Assembly: GCA_050084515.1 (NCBI GenBank)
Contig: CM114272.1
Location: 24,738,001-24,802,000, forward strand
DNA: 64,000 nucleotides
Direction: 5' to 3'
Source of the DNA: Blasia pusilla
Taxonomy: Eukaryota > Marchantiophyta > Marchantiopsida > Blasiales
The position numbers were made by a program, and so were the translations under genes. Under the pieces are notes generated by a model that worked only from the letters and a program-made list of their open reading frames with translations, ran no database searches and was not told the DNA's origin. Below, piece by piece: positions 1 through 11,989 of the stretch. The first letter of the stretch is position 1. Every line of letters starts with the position of its first letter.

Positions 1-43
1 GCAACCACAAATACCCGCACCAGAAAGTCCTATAGTCGTCACC

Positions 44-1895
44 ATGGAGACTTGGAAGTCACACATGGGCCCTAAGTGGACAAGAGGAGATTGGCGGCGG
101 AGACATCACATCCTTATGAGTCATAGGAGCTTTGTTACGTTAAGTATGCATGATTTGGGTATGATGAAGGATCCAAGGATTTGCATGGAGTTTTCTAGTG
201 ATATGTCAATCTTCATAAGACCCTACAAGTACAGTGATGTGGAGAGGGCCTTGATTTAGAGGAAGAGCCATTACTTGCTTGGAGCACAACTATTGGAGAT
301 GTCACATGGACAATATGCATCTGCCACTATCATCCCCGCCAACAAGGATATGCATGACAACTGGACAAATATGCAGATGTGGAGACTATTGGCCTATCAG
401 TCGGCAAACAAAGTCCAATAGGTATGTTATGCCCAGTCCTCTTCACTTCTTCTTGATCTTTGATGTTATTGGGTATGCAAAGGTCATTAGTGCTTTAGAT
501 CTCTGAGCCAAATACCATTAGCTACTTAGTAGATTGGAGGACAAGTCGCAGATGACATTTTAGGGCATCCATCCTTAGGGGAAGGATTATTTGTACTTGT
601 GGTGGTTGTTAGCATTGGGGTTTAAGAAAAATCTGGTAGAGTTTCAAAGGGTCATGGATAGGATCTTGGTACGTCTTGATTTTATGAGATGTCACATTGA
701 TAACATCGTAGTCTTTAGCGCCACAATTGAGGAGCATGAGCGACCTTTAGAGGTAGTGTTTCAATGATTACAATTACATAGGCTGAAGCTACATCTAGAC
801 AAGTGCAAGTTCTTCTATGATCAGATTAAGTATTTTGAGTCATATAATATACCCAGTTGGCCTTGGTGTTCGGTAGATGAAGATAGAGGCTATCTCATGC
901 ATTACAAGCCTTATAGATATGATTCGAGTTCGTACATTCTTTGGATTGGCGAACTTCTATCAACGGTACATCAAGAGTTTTAGTTTGATCGTGAAGCCAT
1001 TAACCTTGCTGACCAGGGTGGATCACAAGTGGCATTGGGGGGATAAGCAACAGAGAGCATTTTAGCTGATCAAGGACAAGTTGACGTCCGTGCCCATAGT
1101 GAGAAGACCTATTGCATATAGATTGGAGTATGTTGGGGCTTGGAGCAAGACTCACCCAACATAATGATGAGGGCTGAGAGTTCATGATGGCTTACGCTAG
1201 TCGCTCGAACAACGTTGCAGAGGGAAAGTATAGCTCATATGAGGATGAGTGTTTAGTTGTAGTGTGGGCTATTGCCCATTTTGGGCATTATTTATTTGGC
1301 AATCCCTTAACCATCATTACTGATCAACAACCACTTAAGTGGTTGATGGAGTCTTAGAAGCTCATATGGAAGTTTGCAAGATGGGCTCTATTGTTGTAGG
1401 AGTATGACTTTCAAATCGTACATCAATCTCGGAGGCTTAACCAGGATGTAGATGATTTGAGCCATAACCCACACACCAGTCAACAAGATGCGACTAGAGC
1501 TCGTTGGCATAGAGAGTGATGAGAAGATGGTGCATGGATAGCACACGTTAGCCTATTTGGCCTTTTTGGCTATGGAGAGCCAGAGTGGTCGGACTTCGAT
1601 GACAAGGTCTGATGGAAAGCCCTTAGATTCAGAGGTGAGGAGATGACATGTGGCCAAGATATCCATGAGGATGGAGAAATCTTGGAGGACTTGCGAACTA
1701 GAAACATCGCGAGCACAATAGGTGTTAGAGAGCAGGATCGGATCCTATGGCGAGTCGAACGATTCCCTTGGGAGGAGAAGCATGTGTTACAAGTTTAGTA
1801 GGATGGTAGAGTAAACATAGTGCCCCATCCCTCACAGAGAGCATGTTTGGTGCAACAGGCCCACGAGAAGTTGAGTCACTTTGGAGTGAAGTGAA
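44..1895 (+). pseudogene. Decayed Ty3/gypsy pol: RT, RNase H, integrase start
   Basis: This is the 3' half of a Ty3/gypsy polyprotein, read across many frameshifts and stops. The RT N-terminal part lies at about 280-510 (SRQTKSNRYVMP, matching the usual N-K-x-T-x-x-N-R-Y-P region). The catalytic YxDD site at about 690 has decayed to H-I-D-N, so the enzyme is dead. The connection to RNase H is clear at 940-1065 (LANFYQRYIKSF, then KPLTLLT). RNase H follows at 1090-1530 (SSYEDECLVVVWAIAHF, then HYLFGNP). The integrase zinc-binding start is at about 1840-1890 (AHEKLSHFGVK), after which the text jumps to an LTR-like repeat, so most of the integrase is missing. Residue order and spacing match the minus-strand element at 11-21 kb, so both belong to one family. 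The gag end lies outside the window. Confidence 0.85.
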
Positions 1896-1898
1896 GTG

Positions 1899-2031
1899 AG
1901 CTATGAGAATAAGAGCTTGGGACAACTTTGGAACTCATTCTTTCTTTGTTGAATGTCTTGGCATGAGACGGCTGAGCTATGGTTTTTCTTGCCTTGTGAG
2001 TACCCCAAGCCTCTCATTAGGAGAGTGGGTT

Positions 2032-2075
<44 letters not shown>

Positions 2076-2240
2076 TTTATGTGCACCTTACGAGAGATAT
2101 TTGATTTACGGGAGAGATTTTGACACTCGGTCGTCTCGATGTTTAGATGTCATGAGTAAGTATGCTATCTTGCATGGTTGTGTGTGTATTCAATAGAACG
2201 ATGTTTGTCGTGTAAAAATGTGTATGCGCATGAAAATGGC
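1899..2240 (+). repeat. LTR fragment of the Ty3 family plus GA tract
   Basis: Bases 1905-2032 match the reverse complement of the middle of the 515-bp direct repeats at 11.2-11.4 kb and 20.7-20.9 kb. The shared run includes CCTCTCATTAGGAGAGTGGG. A (GA)n tract occupies 2034-2071. Bases 2099-2240 then resemble the reverse complement of the short repeat at 11033-11157 (shared GTGTATGCGCATGA). In element orientation the order is therefore LTR body and then the short repeat, as at 11 kb. Confidence 0.7.
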
Positions 2241-2271
2241 AACAGATGTATTTAGATATTTAATCGCACAA

Positions 2272-5039
2272 CACAACCCCTCAATACATGGTCTCAAGTA
2301 AGTCTTAAATTTTTTTGACAAATTGGGTTATGATCAACTCGGATATGGATTTCAGCTGTGTCTTCGAAGGGGGCCCTTGATTATGCATCGTATAATCAGG
2401 ACTTGTGACCCAAAACTTAGGATAGGACGATCCTTAATGAAATTTAAATCGACGGCAATGAGAACCTTAAACCAACTATGACACCTCATTATGGCAAGAT
2501 GTCGTCGGAAGTTTTCTTTTGTTTATCAAAATTTTTCAAAGAAAGGCCAAATTAGCATTTTCCACACATTTGAGGGAAATACATCTTCGTAAAAAAATTC
2601 TAACCCACTTTGGGTGGAAGGAAGTAAAATTCGCAGACAGTAAAAGAAACGTCGATGTTTTAAATAGGGAGCATAATCAGACATAATAACCCGTGCATAT
2701 TATCCTGCTAACTGATTTGAGAAATAAATTGAAAATATCTCGAAGTGTACGAATATGGAAAGCCAATGGGACTCATGAACCCGAGAAAGAAATCTGTCAC
2801 CTGTTCAATAAATTACGAGTAGGAACCATAATGTTGAGTAATTTGTGTCGCCCGCACGGGCATGACTTGCAAACAGATTCGCTCTGTGTTAAAGATCTGA
2901 CGAGTAGGATATTGTCTTTTGGAGACGAAGGTGTTGGGAGTCCCGCATGACTAGTATAGGTGGCGCGCTTCCCATGATATAGTTAGAAGTGACTTTCGCC
3001 GAGCACGGTTTCCAAGGCATCATCGACCTCGTTCGCCATACATATGGATGCAGAATCGACGCCTTTCCCTGGATCTGGACTGAAGTCCATATCTGCAAAG
3101 ACGAGGGTTGTACTCTTATGGTACTCTTATCGAGGTTTTCCCGTACGAGTTAGCAGAGGGTGTGATTGGAAATTTATGGCTATAAGACGAGCGTATTGTC
3201 TCGGACTCTCGGAGGGTTGCGTACATGTACTCCGAAGTCGAAAGCCGACGGTGGCGTCGATAGAAAAACATATCCATGTGATCGAGATCTCAATGTCGCG
3301 TGCCCGCTCCAAGTTCCATGATGGGATTTCAGAAGATGCCGTGCACCCAACCTGACCAACCACAACATCCGCCTTCAAATATCTCCACCTAAACCACTCA
3401 GGTGTCAGGACGGCATGTTGGCATGTTTCCTTGAAGAACCTGCCAGCTACTAACGCTCCGGAGGGTCAATCTGAAGCTCCGTTGTTGCACTCGATTCGCC
3501 GAATCGCCTATCTCAGTAAGATTTGCTAATCAGGTCCTCCCTGAATCCATCCTAATGATGGTATGTCTCGTGGCGTTGACGTACAATTAAGATTGTACCA
3601 CAACGCTAATTGCAGGGAGAAAATATCGAACGTGCCTTTTCGATCCACATCGGTACGACTCCACTCCGCGACATCCACCCTAAAGCTGTCTCGTCTGCTC
3701 CGACTTCAGATGCAATTCACGACGAAAGCGCGCACACTGAGTCCCGCGATTCTCATCGGCGCCGGCAGCCGACACGTAATGAACAGCCGTCTTTTCTTTT
3801 CAACGACACTTTCTCGACGAAAGATGGAAACGCTTTAAAGGTCACAAGAAAATTCTCACATGTTTTTAACCTCTCCAGAACGTCACCTCGTATTTCTGAT
3901 GCCTACACGTAACACTTGTCGGGTGGCTTTCTTACCTTGTAAACTGCAATTCGGGTGTTTGCTTTGAAGATTCCGCAAATTCAAATATTTTGTGATGTTT
4001 TTCTTCTGCCACCAACAAAGAAGGTGCCAGTAAAGCATTAAAGGGTACTAGTGCGATTATGGGTGGTCTTTGATTATGCGAGGATAAAAAATTAAATCTC
4101 ACACACAAAAACTTTAAAATTTGTGAAAACATGTGGCAAAGGGGAGAGCATATTTGTAAGGAAAATCGGAAGAAATCAACCAAGTTGCCCCATCTTCATT
4201 ATTAAGACACTAAAAATTTGTTGAGAATAGAAATTCGTGCTTATTAGGAGAAACTAGTTTCAAGCATGCTATAACACTGATTTTTTTAATTCCATTTCCC
4301 ATGAATGTTCCATTTTTTACTAACCCCGTAATAAACACCTCGAGGGCAATACCAAATTACTTAAGACCCGGTTCCCTATCCTCCTTATAAAGAACATTTC
4401 CATAGGAAAAGATTAAAAGGGTTATTCTTTTATCTTATGGTTTTGTATTTTGTCCAATTCTGTTTAGAAAGGGAGGAAAACAGTATAACTTTTTGAAAGA
4501 AAAAGAAATGCTAGGTAAAAAGTTTTCTGAAAATCCAAACCATTGAGTACCACGAAAATAAGTAGTAATAAGGCTACTCCAAGCTAGCCCAGTTCAATTC
4601 CCGAGAAGTGAGTAGCCCAGGTACTCCATGAAGCCACTCGCGTTTCAACCCCGCCCCCAATCTTGCATCGCATTTCAATGATGGTTTCCATGACGGGAGT
4701 TCAGAGTTCGATTGGAGTGTGTCCGTGGTATTCGGTACTAGATCGAGTAAGTAGTGCGTATGTGTGGGATGGGTTACTATGACCTCACCGTGAGCCAGAT
4801 CCCAATGAAGCCGTTGCACTTGTACTTGTCTTGGCCCGTCTTGGGGGCGAGTCATCACACCCCCAAATGGACGGGGCCCAACAAAGTGAAAGCGACTATG
4901 GGGGGCGGAAGGAGAAGACCTGCATTATGGAAGGGAGGCGGCTGATATCTAAAATTACTTTACCTTCACTACAAGAGATCTATTTTGACGTACTATTTCC
5001 ATAATTCCCATTCATAATCCATCTTTGATGATATTAGTT
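2272..5039. other. No gene recognised
   Basis: Mixed AT-rich and moderately GC-rich sequence. Open frames of up to about 100 codons occur on both strands at 3.0-3.9 kb and 4.57-4.95 kb. They overlap each other on opposite strands and show no domain I recognise. The 3.0-3.85 kb part is richer in CpG than its flanks and may be a remnant of genic DNA. Confidence 0.4.
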
Positions 5040-6420
5040 CGCCCGTCGGATTCTTGGCACTTGTCTAAGGGCTTCTTGTATTGGGAGTCCCATTCGAGAG
5101 TGAGGACTTTGTATCGAATTTCGTAGCGGCGGTTCTTATTAGGATTGGTGACCCTCAAGTCGCCTACAACATATTTTTTTGCTCGTAGACCAAGTTATCT
5201 TAGAAGAACTGTTTGGATGTCTAGTCATCTCTCTACCCTCTATAGATCCTTTGATAGGAAGATCATATAGGTTTTTCAAGATCTACTAGGACCCGACTCC
5301 TTAGAGTGCCCCGTGGGAGAGTTAGCTCGTAGACAAACTTCTTGGCCGATTGCCTTTGGTGCAGTAGGTCTTCTCACAGTTGAGTTGGTGGCGCCCTCGG
5401 CTTTTTTAGGGAGTTGGGCCACTATGGCACCCCTTCTTTGCTCCTGATGTATAGTTAGGGATAGATCGCTCCTTCTACATTACGTCTCCCACGTTGAGGC
5501 TGGCCTTTTCTCACTTCAGTCTTCACTAACATCTTGTAGAGATACCCTTCTAGTTGAGGCCATACCGGTTCTCCCCATATTCTCTGCCTTAGTTGCCTCC
5601 GGTCACTCTGGCCTCCAATCTTCTTTGATAGAAGCCCACCATGATGTAGTGTTTAGAGGTACTATGTCTGATGGGAATATCCCCATGGAATTTTGGGCCC
5701 GTATTCGCTCTTGCTCCGGAAAGGGGGCAGGCTCATGGATGGGGGCTCGCCCCCTCATCCCGGCTTTCCGTATCGCACCACTTACCTACACAACAGCAAT
5801 GCGGTTACGATTGGGCCTCCCCCAACCATCGGTGGTTGGTTCGACACATTGTAAGGGTCTTCGGAGCTTGGATCCACTTGGTGTGCATTTGGCACACTGT
5901 CTAGTTGGGGATGAGAGGATAGCCACTCACGATACGGTGCGGGATATCATGTTCAATATTGATCGTGAGAGTGGCTTCCATGTGCGCAGAGAGAGAGAGA
6001 GAGACACTACTCCATGCGGGACTCCCTTATTCGTGCTGATCTTTATATGACATGAGAGGTGGTGGTGGCGGATGTTGTAGTGACCGATCCTACGCAAGAG
6101 GTTACGCGAGCCCAAGTGGTGGCACAAGGGATATTGCTACAAGGAGCGGCGGCGAAGAAGACCATATATTTTATAATCGACTCCACGATGGACATCAATT
6201 TGGTCCCCTAGCCATAGAGATGTACGGGATTAGGGGGGAAAGGTTTGACTCGTTCCTTACGAAGTGCACTCATCATCTCGAGTCGAGAATTGGATTGTTC
6301 TTAGCTACTGCGATTCTTTATTGTAGGCAACGGGTCTCCGTAACTTGACAGCGTGCCCATGCTAATGGATTTTTGCAGCGGACTTAAATTATGGGAGACG
6401 TCAACACTAGAGGTCTACCT
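5040..6420 (+). pseudogene. C-terminal end of a non-LTR reverse-transcriptase-like protein
   Basis: Fragments in three frames line up, in order, with the part that follows the polymerase domain in a widespread plant and algal retroelement protein family, as I recall it. They are a GVPFESEDFV segment at about 5075; RIGDPQVAYN at about 5140-5170; VELVAPSAFLGSWA at about 5380; the RLRLGLPQPS segment at about 5800; and a DPLGVHLAHC block with IATHDTVRDI at 5870-5950. After this come VVVADPTQ at about 6065 and a final PLAIEMYG...FLTKC...CRQRVSVT stretch to about 6348. Only the tail is present, as expected for a 5'-truncated LINE-type copy, but I see no poly-A tail or target duplication. The longest clean segment is 5625-6050. 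A short GA tract at 5990-6003 disrupts it. Family assignment is from memory of conserved blocks and is moderately sure. Confidence 0.6.
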
Positions 6421-6910
6421 AGTACTAATCATAATTCCCTAAGATTAATTGTCTATGCTGTTGTTGAATTTAATGGATGAAGAAAGTGCCCCCTTCTTCC
6501 TTTTCATGATCGATTGTGGGCTTGTTTGTATGATGGGTTTTTCATCATACATATTTATTGAGGTTCATCATTCTTTTTCTTTCTTTATGGTTGATTGAAC
6601 CTTCTTGTCACTTCTTAAATACGCATTGGTGGCAGTAGAAGATTCCACCGATTGGTTCATAAACCGCGCTTTGCATCCAAAAGTTGCGCTTTAGTATGTG
6701 CTTGAAGTACATCTGTTAGGTTTGAATACAGATGTAAATTATATATTCAGGGGAGTAGTAGGTGCTCTGATGCATCGGAATCCGGAGTGATAGCATGGCT
6801 TCTCCGAAAGTAAATACCTTTGAAAAGCAACGCCCTGACTCCTCCAACACGGCCTCCGGAAGCTGTCGACATCGAGGACAGAACGTTGTGGGACAAAGCA
6901 AAATAACGAG
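6421..6910. other. No gene recognised
   Basis: AT-rich sequence between the retroelement tail and the tandem duplication. Nothing recognised. Confidence 0.3.
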
Positions 6911-7145
6911 ACAAATCGTAAAGCACTTTCGGGGATGGTGTGAAGTACGAGCCCAAACTTTTCTAGACACTGTTGAATCTTGTGCCGGTTATGCACTCGG
7001 GAACCGAGGAGGCTCCTCGATGCGCAGAACAACAAATCGTAAAGTGCTTTCGAGAATTGTGGAAAGTACGAGCGCTTACTTTCCTAAACACTGTTCTGTG
7101 TAGTTCGGTTCCGAACTGGGAGCTGAGGATCCTCTACGCGCGGAG
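6911..7145. repeat. Tandem duplication, period about 121 bp
   Basis: Two diverged copies start with ACAAATCGTAAAG at 6911 and 7032. Both contain a GAAGTACGAGC-like block, then CTTT(T/C)CTA(G/A)ACACTGTT, then a GTTCCGAACTGGGAGC-like block and a CTCTACGCGCGGAGC-like end. The unit is GC-rich and has no open frame shared by both copies. Confidence 0.65.
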
Positions 7146-9300
7146 CTTCTAGATATGGTTGGCACTGACTTTAACAACCCGGCCAGCTTTTCGGTTGTGG
7201 TCTCAGTCCGCTACGAGAGCATTTAAGAGAATGTTTCAAAGCTAAACAAACGTAGTTGTTTTTGTCTCATCACGCCATGACATTCCAACCTTGACCAGAT
7301 CAACTTTTGTGCGTCTCAAATCGCCCGTGGCATCACAACCTCGATGAAAATTCGTTGGCGTGGGTCCCAGTTCGCCGTGATTCACTACAAATTAGATCGA
7401 TTTCTAATGAATGGTAAATGCCAGCGCACTCCGCCCCAGTCCTCGTCCACAGGGCATGTCATGAACGTCAGAGGAGGAGCGATGGAAGCACCGCTGGCTG
7501 GGTAATCGATCCGAGTGAACAGCGGTAGTTAACAGCCGGGTAACTCGCAGACTTCCATCTCGACGGTGCACTTTCACGGTCGTTTGGTTGTTTCGAAATT
7601 CGAAGCTTCCAACGACCAGTGGGAACGACGCATGAAACGAAGGTTTGGAGCAACCCAGCGCATTGAAAGCCGAACGTTTCGTGCTACTGAGCACAAATGA
7701 TGGGACTGATTAAGCGCATGACGTGAGAAATGTAGAGAAGGAATCAAGAACATATGTGAGGTCCTTTATTTAGGCAGGGATACGCTTGACTTGTATCCCA
7801 GACCAGTTCTTTTCTTCTTCCGCTCTAAATATCTCTCCTTCGCTGCGCTCGCAGAGTTTGGCTCGGACTTGCCCTCATCCGCTGTTGGTGCAGTGACCAG
7901 GCACCTTTTCCGAAATGGGTGGGTGACCTGGCTGTCGCCGGATCTACTTCATCTGCGCGTTCACTGTTGGCTGGTACAGAGGCTTCCGTAAGTGTTCTCT
8001 CCAGACCACCGCCGCTGTTTTACTGGTTCGAAGAAAAGCGTTGCTTGGCTCAGTTCGGTCTGCACAGATAGTCCTCTCGTCTCGAGAGTTTCACCTTTCG
8101 CCGGTTTATCTCTCAGATCTCACGTGTTCGGCTTCTGGGACTATCTCTTCTCTGTGGCTCCGATCCGCCACGTTTTTACTCAGCAGGTTGCGGTGAAAGT
8201 CGCTCTAGTCACCTTTCTTTGAGACGTTCCATACGTTCCTGCGGCGTGGTCCGGGGGATTTTCTTTTTGGCCAAACGTTACACGCGTTCTCTTCGAAGAG
8301 ACTGGAAGAAAAACAAACCTCGATGTAGTTTTATCTGCTGAGACCATGACTTAGATGGCATCCGCTTGCAAATCTAAAGAGAAGTGGAACCCGTGAGGCT
8401 ATCTATGTACTGATGGCGAAGACGTCGTCAGATCAGGTCGTGAAGGGACATACATAACGAAACTATCCCGTGAATTCAGTTAGAATTACTGAGGTGGCGT
8501 CGAGACTGAGAATTTGTGGACCGTTACAGATTTACTCCAGCACTATTTCCTCCGCCTGCTGAATGCATCAGGAGTACGATCAATTGCCGGCCACCTTCGA
8601 GGATATGTGAGGGAAATTGGAGACAGACAACAACCGCATCATGTCATTTTCAACCGCGCATCGGTTCGCTTGTTCGAGGAGTTTTCCAACATATTAGGGC
8701 CGCAATTATTGCAATTGAGCAGCTGAATTGCCACGGATATACTTACTAGGAAAGAATTGGAGTAGAGAAAGAACGCGCATAATTCTGATTACATGGAAGA
8801 CAGATAAAAGGATAACATATACCTAGAAAGAAGCGTTTGACTCTCAAGAACCAATATGAAGGAAATCTACATCCATTCCCCTCCCGGCTTGTGGATTACA
8901 TTGAATTGAGCCTACTTGAAGGCTATACATCTAAGTAGACTACAATGCTTTCCTTTTTGGTACCTTTGGGGAGAGCAACTCTCGTCTCACGTGACCCTCA
9001 CGAATGGGCCTCGCGAGTATTTGCCTTTCATTTCCTCACAGACACCACAATTATCAAACGTATTGGCATCCAGCTCTAGCAATTCCACCTGCATTCGTTT
9101 CCCATCAACCAGTGAGTATTCTGATACTCCAAAGGCTCCAATACAGCTTACATTAAATCGACAAACAATATGATTGTCATCATTTCGATAGCTGGACGAT
9201 GAACTGAAAGTGCAGGCTTGCCCAAAATGAACGGTTATTAGGGTTAACAGCCCAGGGTTATAGGGATTTCCATGTGGAAAAGTCCTAAACAACAAACATT
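7146..9300. other. GC-rich, gene-like block without a callable protein
   Basis: Base composition and CpG content here resemble the zinc-finger gene region rather than the AT-rich transposon background. Bases 7760-8230 look like a plant first exon: a TTTATTTAGG element at about 7763, pyrimidine-rich sequence after it (TTCTTTTCTTCTTCCGCTC), and a GTAAGT donor-like site at 7988. Open frames of 60-102 codons occur on both strands (for example 8514-8726 + and 8987-9295 -), none with a recognised domain. It could be a non-coding first exon, an lncRNA or a dead gene. I would not call a CDS. Confidence 0.35.
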
Positions 9301-10723
9301 AGAACTTATGTGAAGGTTTAGAAGAATTCGGCGAAACTGTTCCTGTTTCGCCATCCTCAAATCCTTTGTGGCCTGGGTGTAGTCAACCTCCCCCTATTTT
9401 GATTGCGAGTGCTCACTAAATTCATCCAGCTTAAGTCAATGAGTCAGCGACGACAAACCTGAATTTGAATGAACCACGAAACAAATGGCTACTCATTGAA
9501 ACTCTAGATTGATTGGATGATGAGAAAGTTCAAAAACCTCACGGGAAGATTGTTTCGCGATGTCATCTTCCACATTGTAATCATCACGTGCACTGCCATC
9601 CGAAGAGCAGGGCAACAGTTTCTCACCCTGGCCCTTCTTTGATAAAGGAGTTGCTATCGCCATCTATGGCTCGTATATCTACCCCGAGGTCTTCTTAACA
9701 TACATCCCCCCTCTCTCCGCACTGCGATTCAAAACCTCTAATTTTAAACCTCTCTTTCCATGACAACTAATCCAACCTTAGCCACAACAGCCTCCACCAA
9801 CGTTGGGAACTAGTATGATTTTCTTTGCATCCTTAACTTTGCTTTTAATCTGGCTACCTTTTAATTTAACCAATGTGCAGGCTCTCCCACGGGTGGTGGA
9901 GAAGAGAGTAGTTAACACATACGGACACGAAATAGCACAAATGGCAAAAAAACATTTACAACATTTGTAGAGGTCGTATAAATTTTTAAATTTAAAAAGA
10001 GTTTTCAAAAGACACTTTTGAAACACAAGTGTCTTTTTAGAAGAATAATAATCTTTTCCTTTTAAAATAATTATTTTCTTCAATTGAAATTTGAGTAATA
10101 TTCAACTTTTTAAAATAATTTCATTCTTCCATAAAAATTTAAATTAAGAGTTTAAACGATATTTATTTTTCCCTTCCCATGAAAATAACATCCATTAACT
10201 AAATTATTCGTTAATTTTAATTAATGAAATCATCTTCCTTTTTCCATTTCAATTATCTTCTTTTCCAAAAATATCAAATATACATGATTTTTTTAAAATA
10301 ATTAATATTTTGATTTCAAAATTTTCTTAAATCTTAAAAGAATAATAACATTTCACTCTTCGAAGTAGTTCCATTTCTCAACTAAAATTTAAATTACGCC
10401 ACTCCCCTAAATAGTTCCACCTTTCCATAAAATTTAAACAATATCTACTCCTTTTCTATTAAAATTCATTTTCCTTTCTTATCGAACATGAATTTAGGGA
10501 AAATTTTGGAAAAAAAATTTTATTTTTTATAATTATCTCATTATTTTTGCCTTATTTTATATCCAGGATGACCCTTTATAATATAAATTATTTAAATTAT
10601 TATTCATGAATTAATAAAAATATTTTCCTCTTCTTGTCAAATTCCTTTTCTCTACCATCTGATGTGAATCAAGGTACAAAATTCAAGCATGTTTCTATTT
10701 TATCTTACAATCCCACTATTTTG
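9301..10723. other. AT-rich intergenic sequence
   Basis: Strongly AT-rich from about 9800 to 10640, with homopolymer runs and no coding signal. Nothing recognised. Confidence 0.4.
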
Positions 10724-10990
10724 CAGGGTTGCACTCAGACAAAGTCCGTGTCTGCGGACATGTCCGTCCTACTGATGGACATGTGTGTGCGGGTCACGGT
10801 ACTGACGGCCCGCACCCGAGCCCGCCGCGTAGATCCGGGTTGACGGAGCCCACAACCAAGCCTTCATGGTGGGCTCACGTCCGTAAAGGGCCCACATGGG
10901 CCATAGCAGGCTGGGGGCGGGCTGGGAGCCCGCATAGGGCTTGGCCGGTCCTATGGGCTTGGTTGAGGGCCACGCAAAAAGTGCATTTAT
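10724..10990. repeat. Diverged hAT-like MITE, copy A
   Basis: Starts with CAGGGTTGCA, one base from the family terminus CAAGGTTGCA, followed by ACAAAGTCCGTGTCTGCGGA and the subterminal GGACATGTCC motif. The interior is GC-rich and carries repeated GGGCTCAC/GGGCCCAC words. It resembles copy E at 62.7-63.2 kb more than the short copies. The right end is not clear, so its limit is approximate. Confidence 0.5.
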
Positions 10991-11032
10991 TATAACATTC
11001 CTGATATCAGCATACCTCACTTATGATCTTTT

Positions 11033-11157
11033 CTCATGCGCATACACATCGCTACATAACATACGTCGCTGTCACCGAACACACACACAAACTCGCACAA
11101 TCCCATGCTAACTCATGGCATCCAAACAACGAGACAAGAAGTACCAAAATATCTCCA
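11033..11157. repeat. Short direct repeat outside the 3' LTR
   Basis: About 125 bp, with a close second copy at 11680-11805 on the other side of the 3' LTR. Both run from GCGCATACACAT to ATATCTCCAA and share CCCATGCTAACTCATGGCAT. It may be part of the true LTR or a duplicated piece of the 3' untranslated region. Confidence 0.7.
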
Positions 11158-11159
11158 AG

Positions 11160-11674
11160 AAAATAGGATCCAATCTCTCTCAACACCATAACTCTCAAAT
11201 GTGTGCACTCTCACATGTCTCTCTCAATGTCAAACCAAACCCACTCTCCTAATGAGAGGCTTGGGTTACATACACAAGGCAAGCAAGACCATAGCTCCGT
11301 CGCCTCATGCTAAGAGGTTCAACAAAGAGAGAATGAGCTCTCAAGCTCTCTCTCCTTGAGGTATACCCCTCCCCTCTCCCAAACTCTTTCCATGATAAAC
11401 TATGCTCCCAAGTCATCTCCTTGGCTCTTGACCTGATGTAGGAGGTCAAGGGCTACTTACTAAAAATATAAAGTCGATCATAAACTCAAAATGGTACTTA
11501 CCTAAAATAGTAAGTTCCTAAATATGGTTCCAAATGAGCCGAAACGAAGGGGAAACCTACTCTCTCAGGTTTCCCGGGGCCTTAGCAAGTCATCCTCGAC
11601 CTATTGAGCCCATCCTCCACTACTCACGAAGGCGCTCTACTAGATCTCACCAATCTATCCTAAAATACGTGACA
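11160..11674 (-). repeat. 3' LTR of the Ty3/gypsy element
   Basis: This 515-bp direct repeat pairs with 20639-21153. On the plus strand both start with AAAATAGGATCC and end with ACGTGACA. In element orientation the LTR therefore begins TGTCACGT, with the expected TG. The other end reads CCTATTTT and not a clear CA, and the two copies diverge beyond it. Confidence 0.8.
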
Positions 11675-11679
11675 GTTGT

Positions 11680-11805
11680 CGTGCGCATACACATTGCTAC
11701 ACAACATACATCGTTGTCACCAAACACACACACACACAAACAAGCACGATCCCATGCTAACTCATGGCATCCATACAACGAGACAAGAAGTACGAAAATA
11801 TCTCC
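11680..11805. repeat. Short direct repeat inside the 3' LTR boundary
   Basis: Second copy of the 125-bp repeat at 11033-11157. In element orientation it lies just upstream of the 3' LTR, so the order is repeat, LTR, repeat. Related sequence follows the PHD-tail copies at about 39.65-39.85 kb and 62.0-62.16 kb. This indicates it belongs to the element's 3' untranslated region. Confidence 0.7.
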
Positions 11806-11989
11806 AATCGCGCCCCCTAGCTAGTGGTTAGGTCCCTCTAACTTCGGATAGCCATCTATCCCTACCTACCATGACATACATCTCTCGGACGCTAAGAGCA
11901 AGAAGGTCAGGTGCTCATGTGGCCCCATCGTTAGTCACCTTCTTGTCATCCATATCACAGACACAAGTTGGAATGTAGAACTACCTACT

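Noticed and set aside
1901-2196. Open frames crossing the GA tract at 2034-2071
   Set aside because: They run through an LTR fragment and a simple repeat and are not genes.
4574-4858. 94-codon minus-strand open frame
   Set aside because: No recognised domain, and a competing frame on the other strand.
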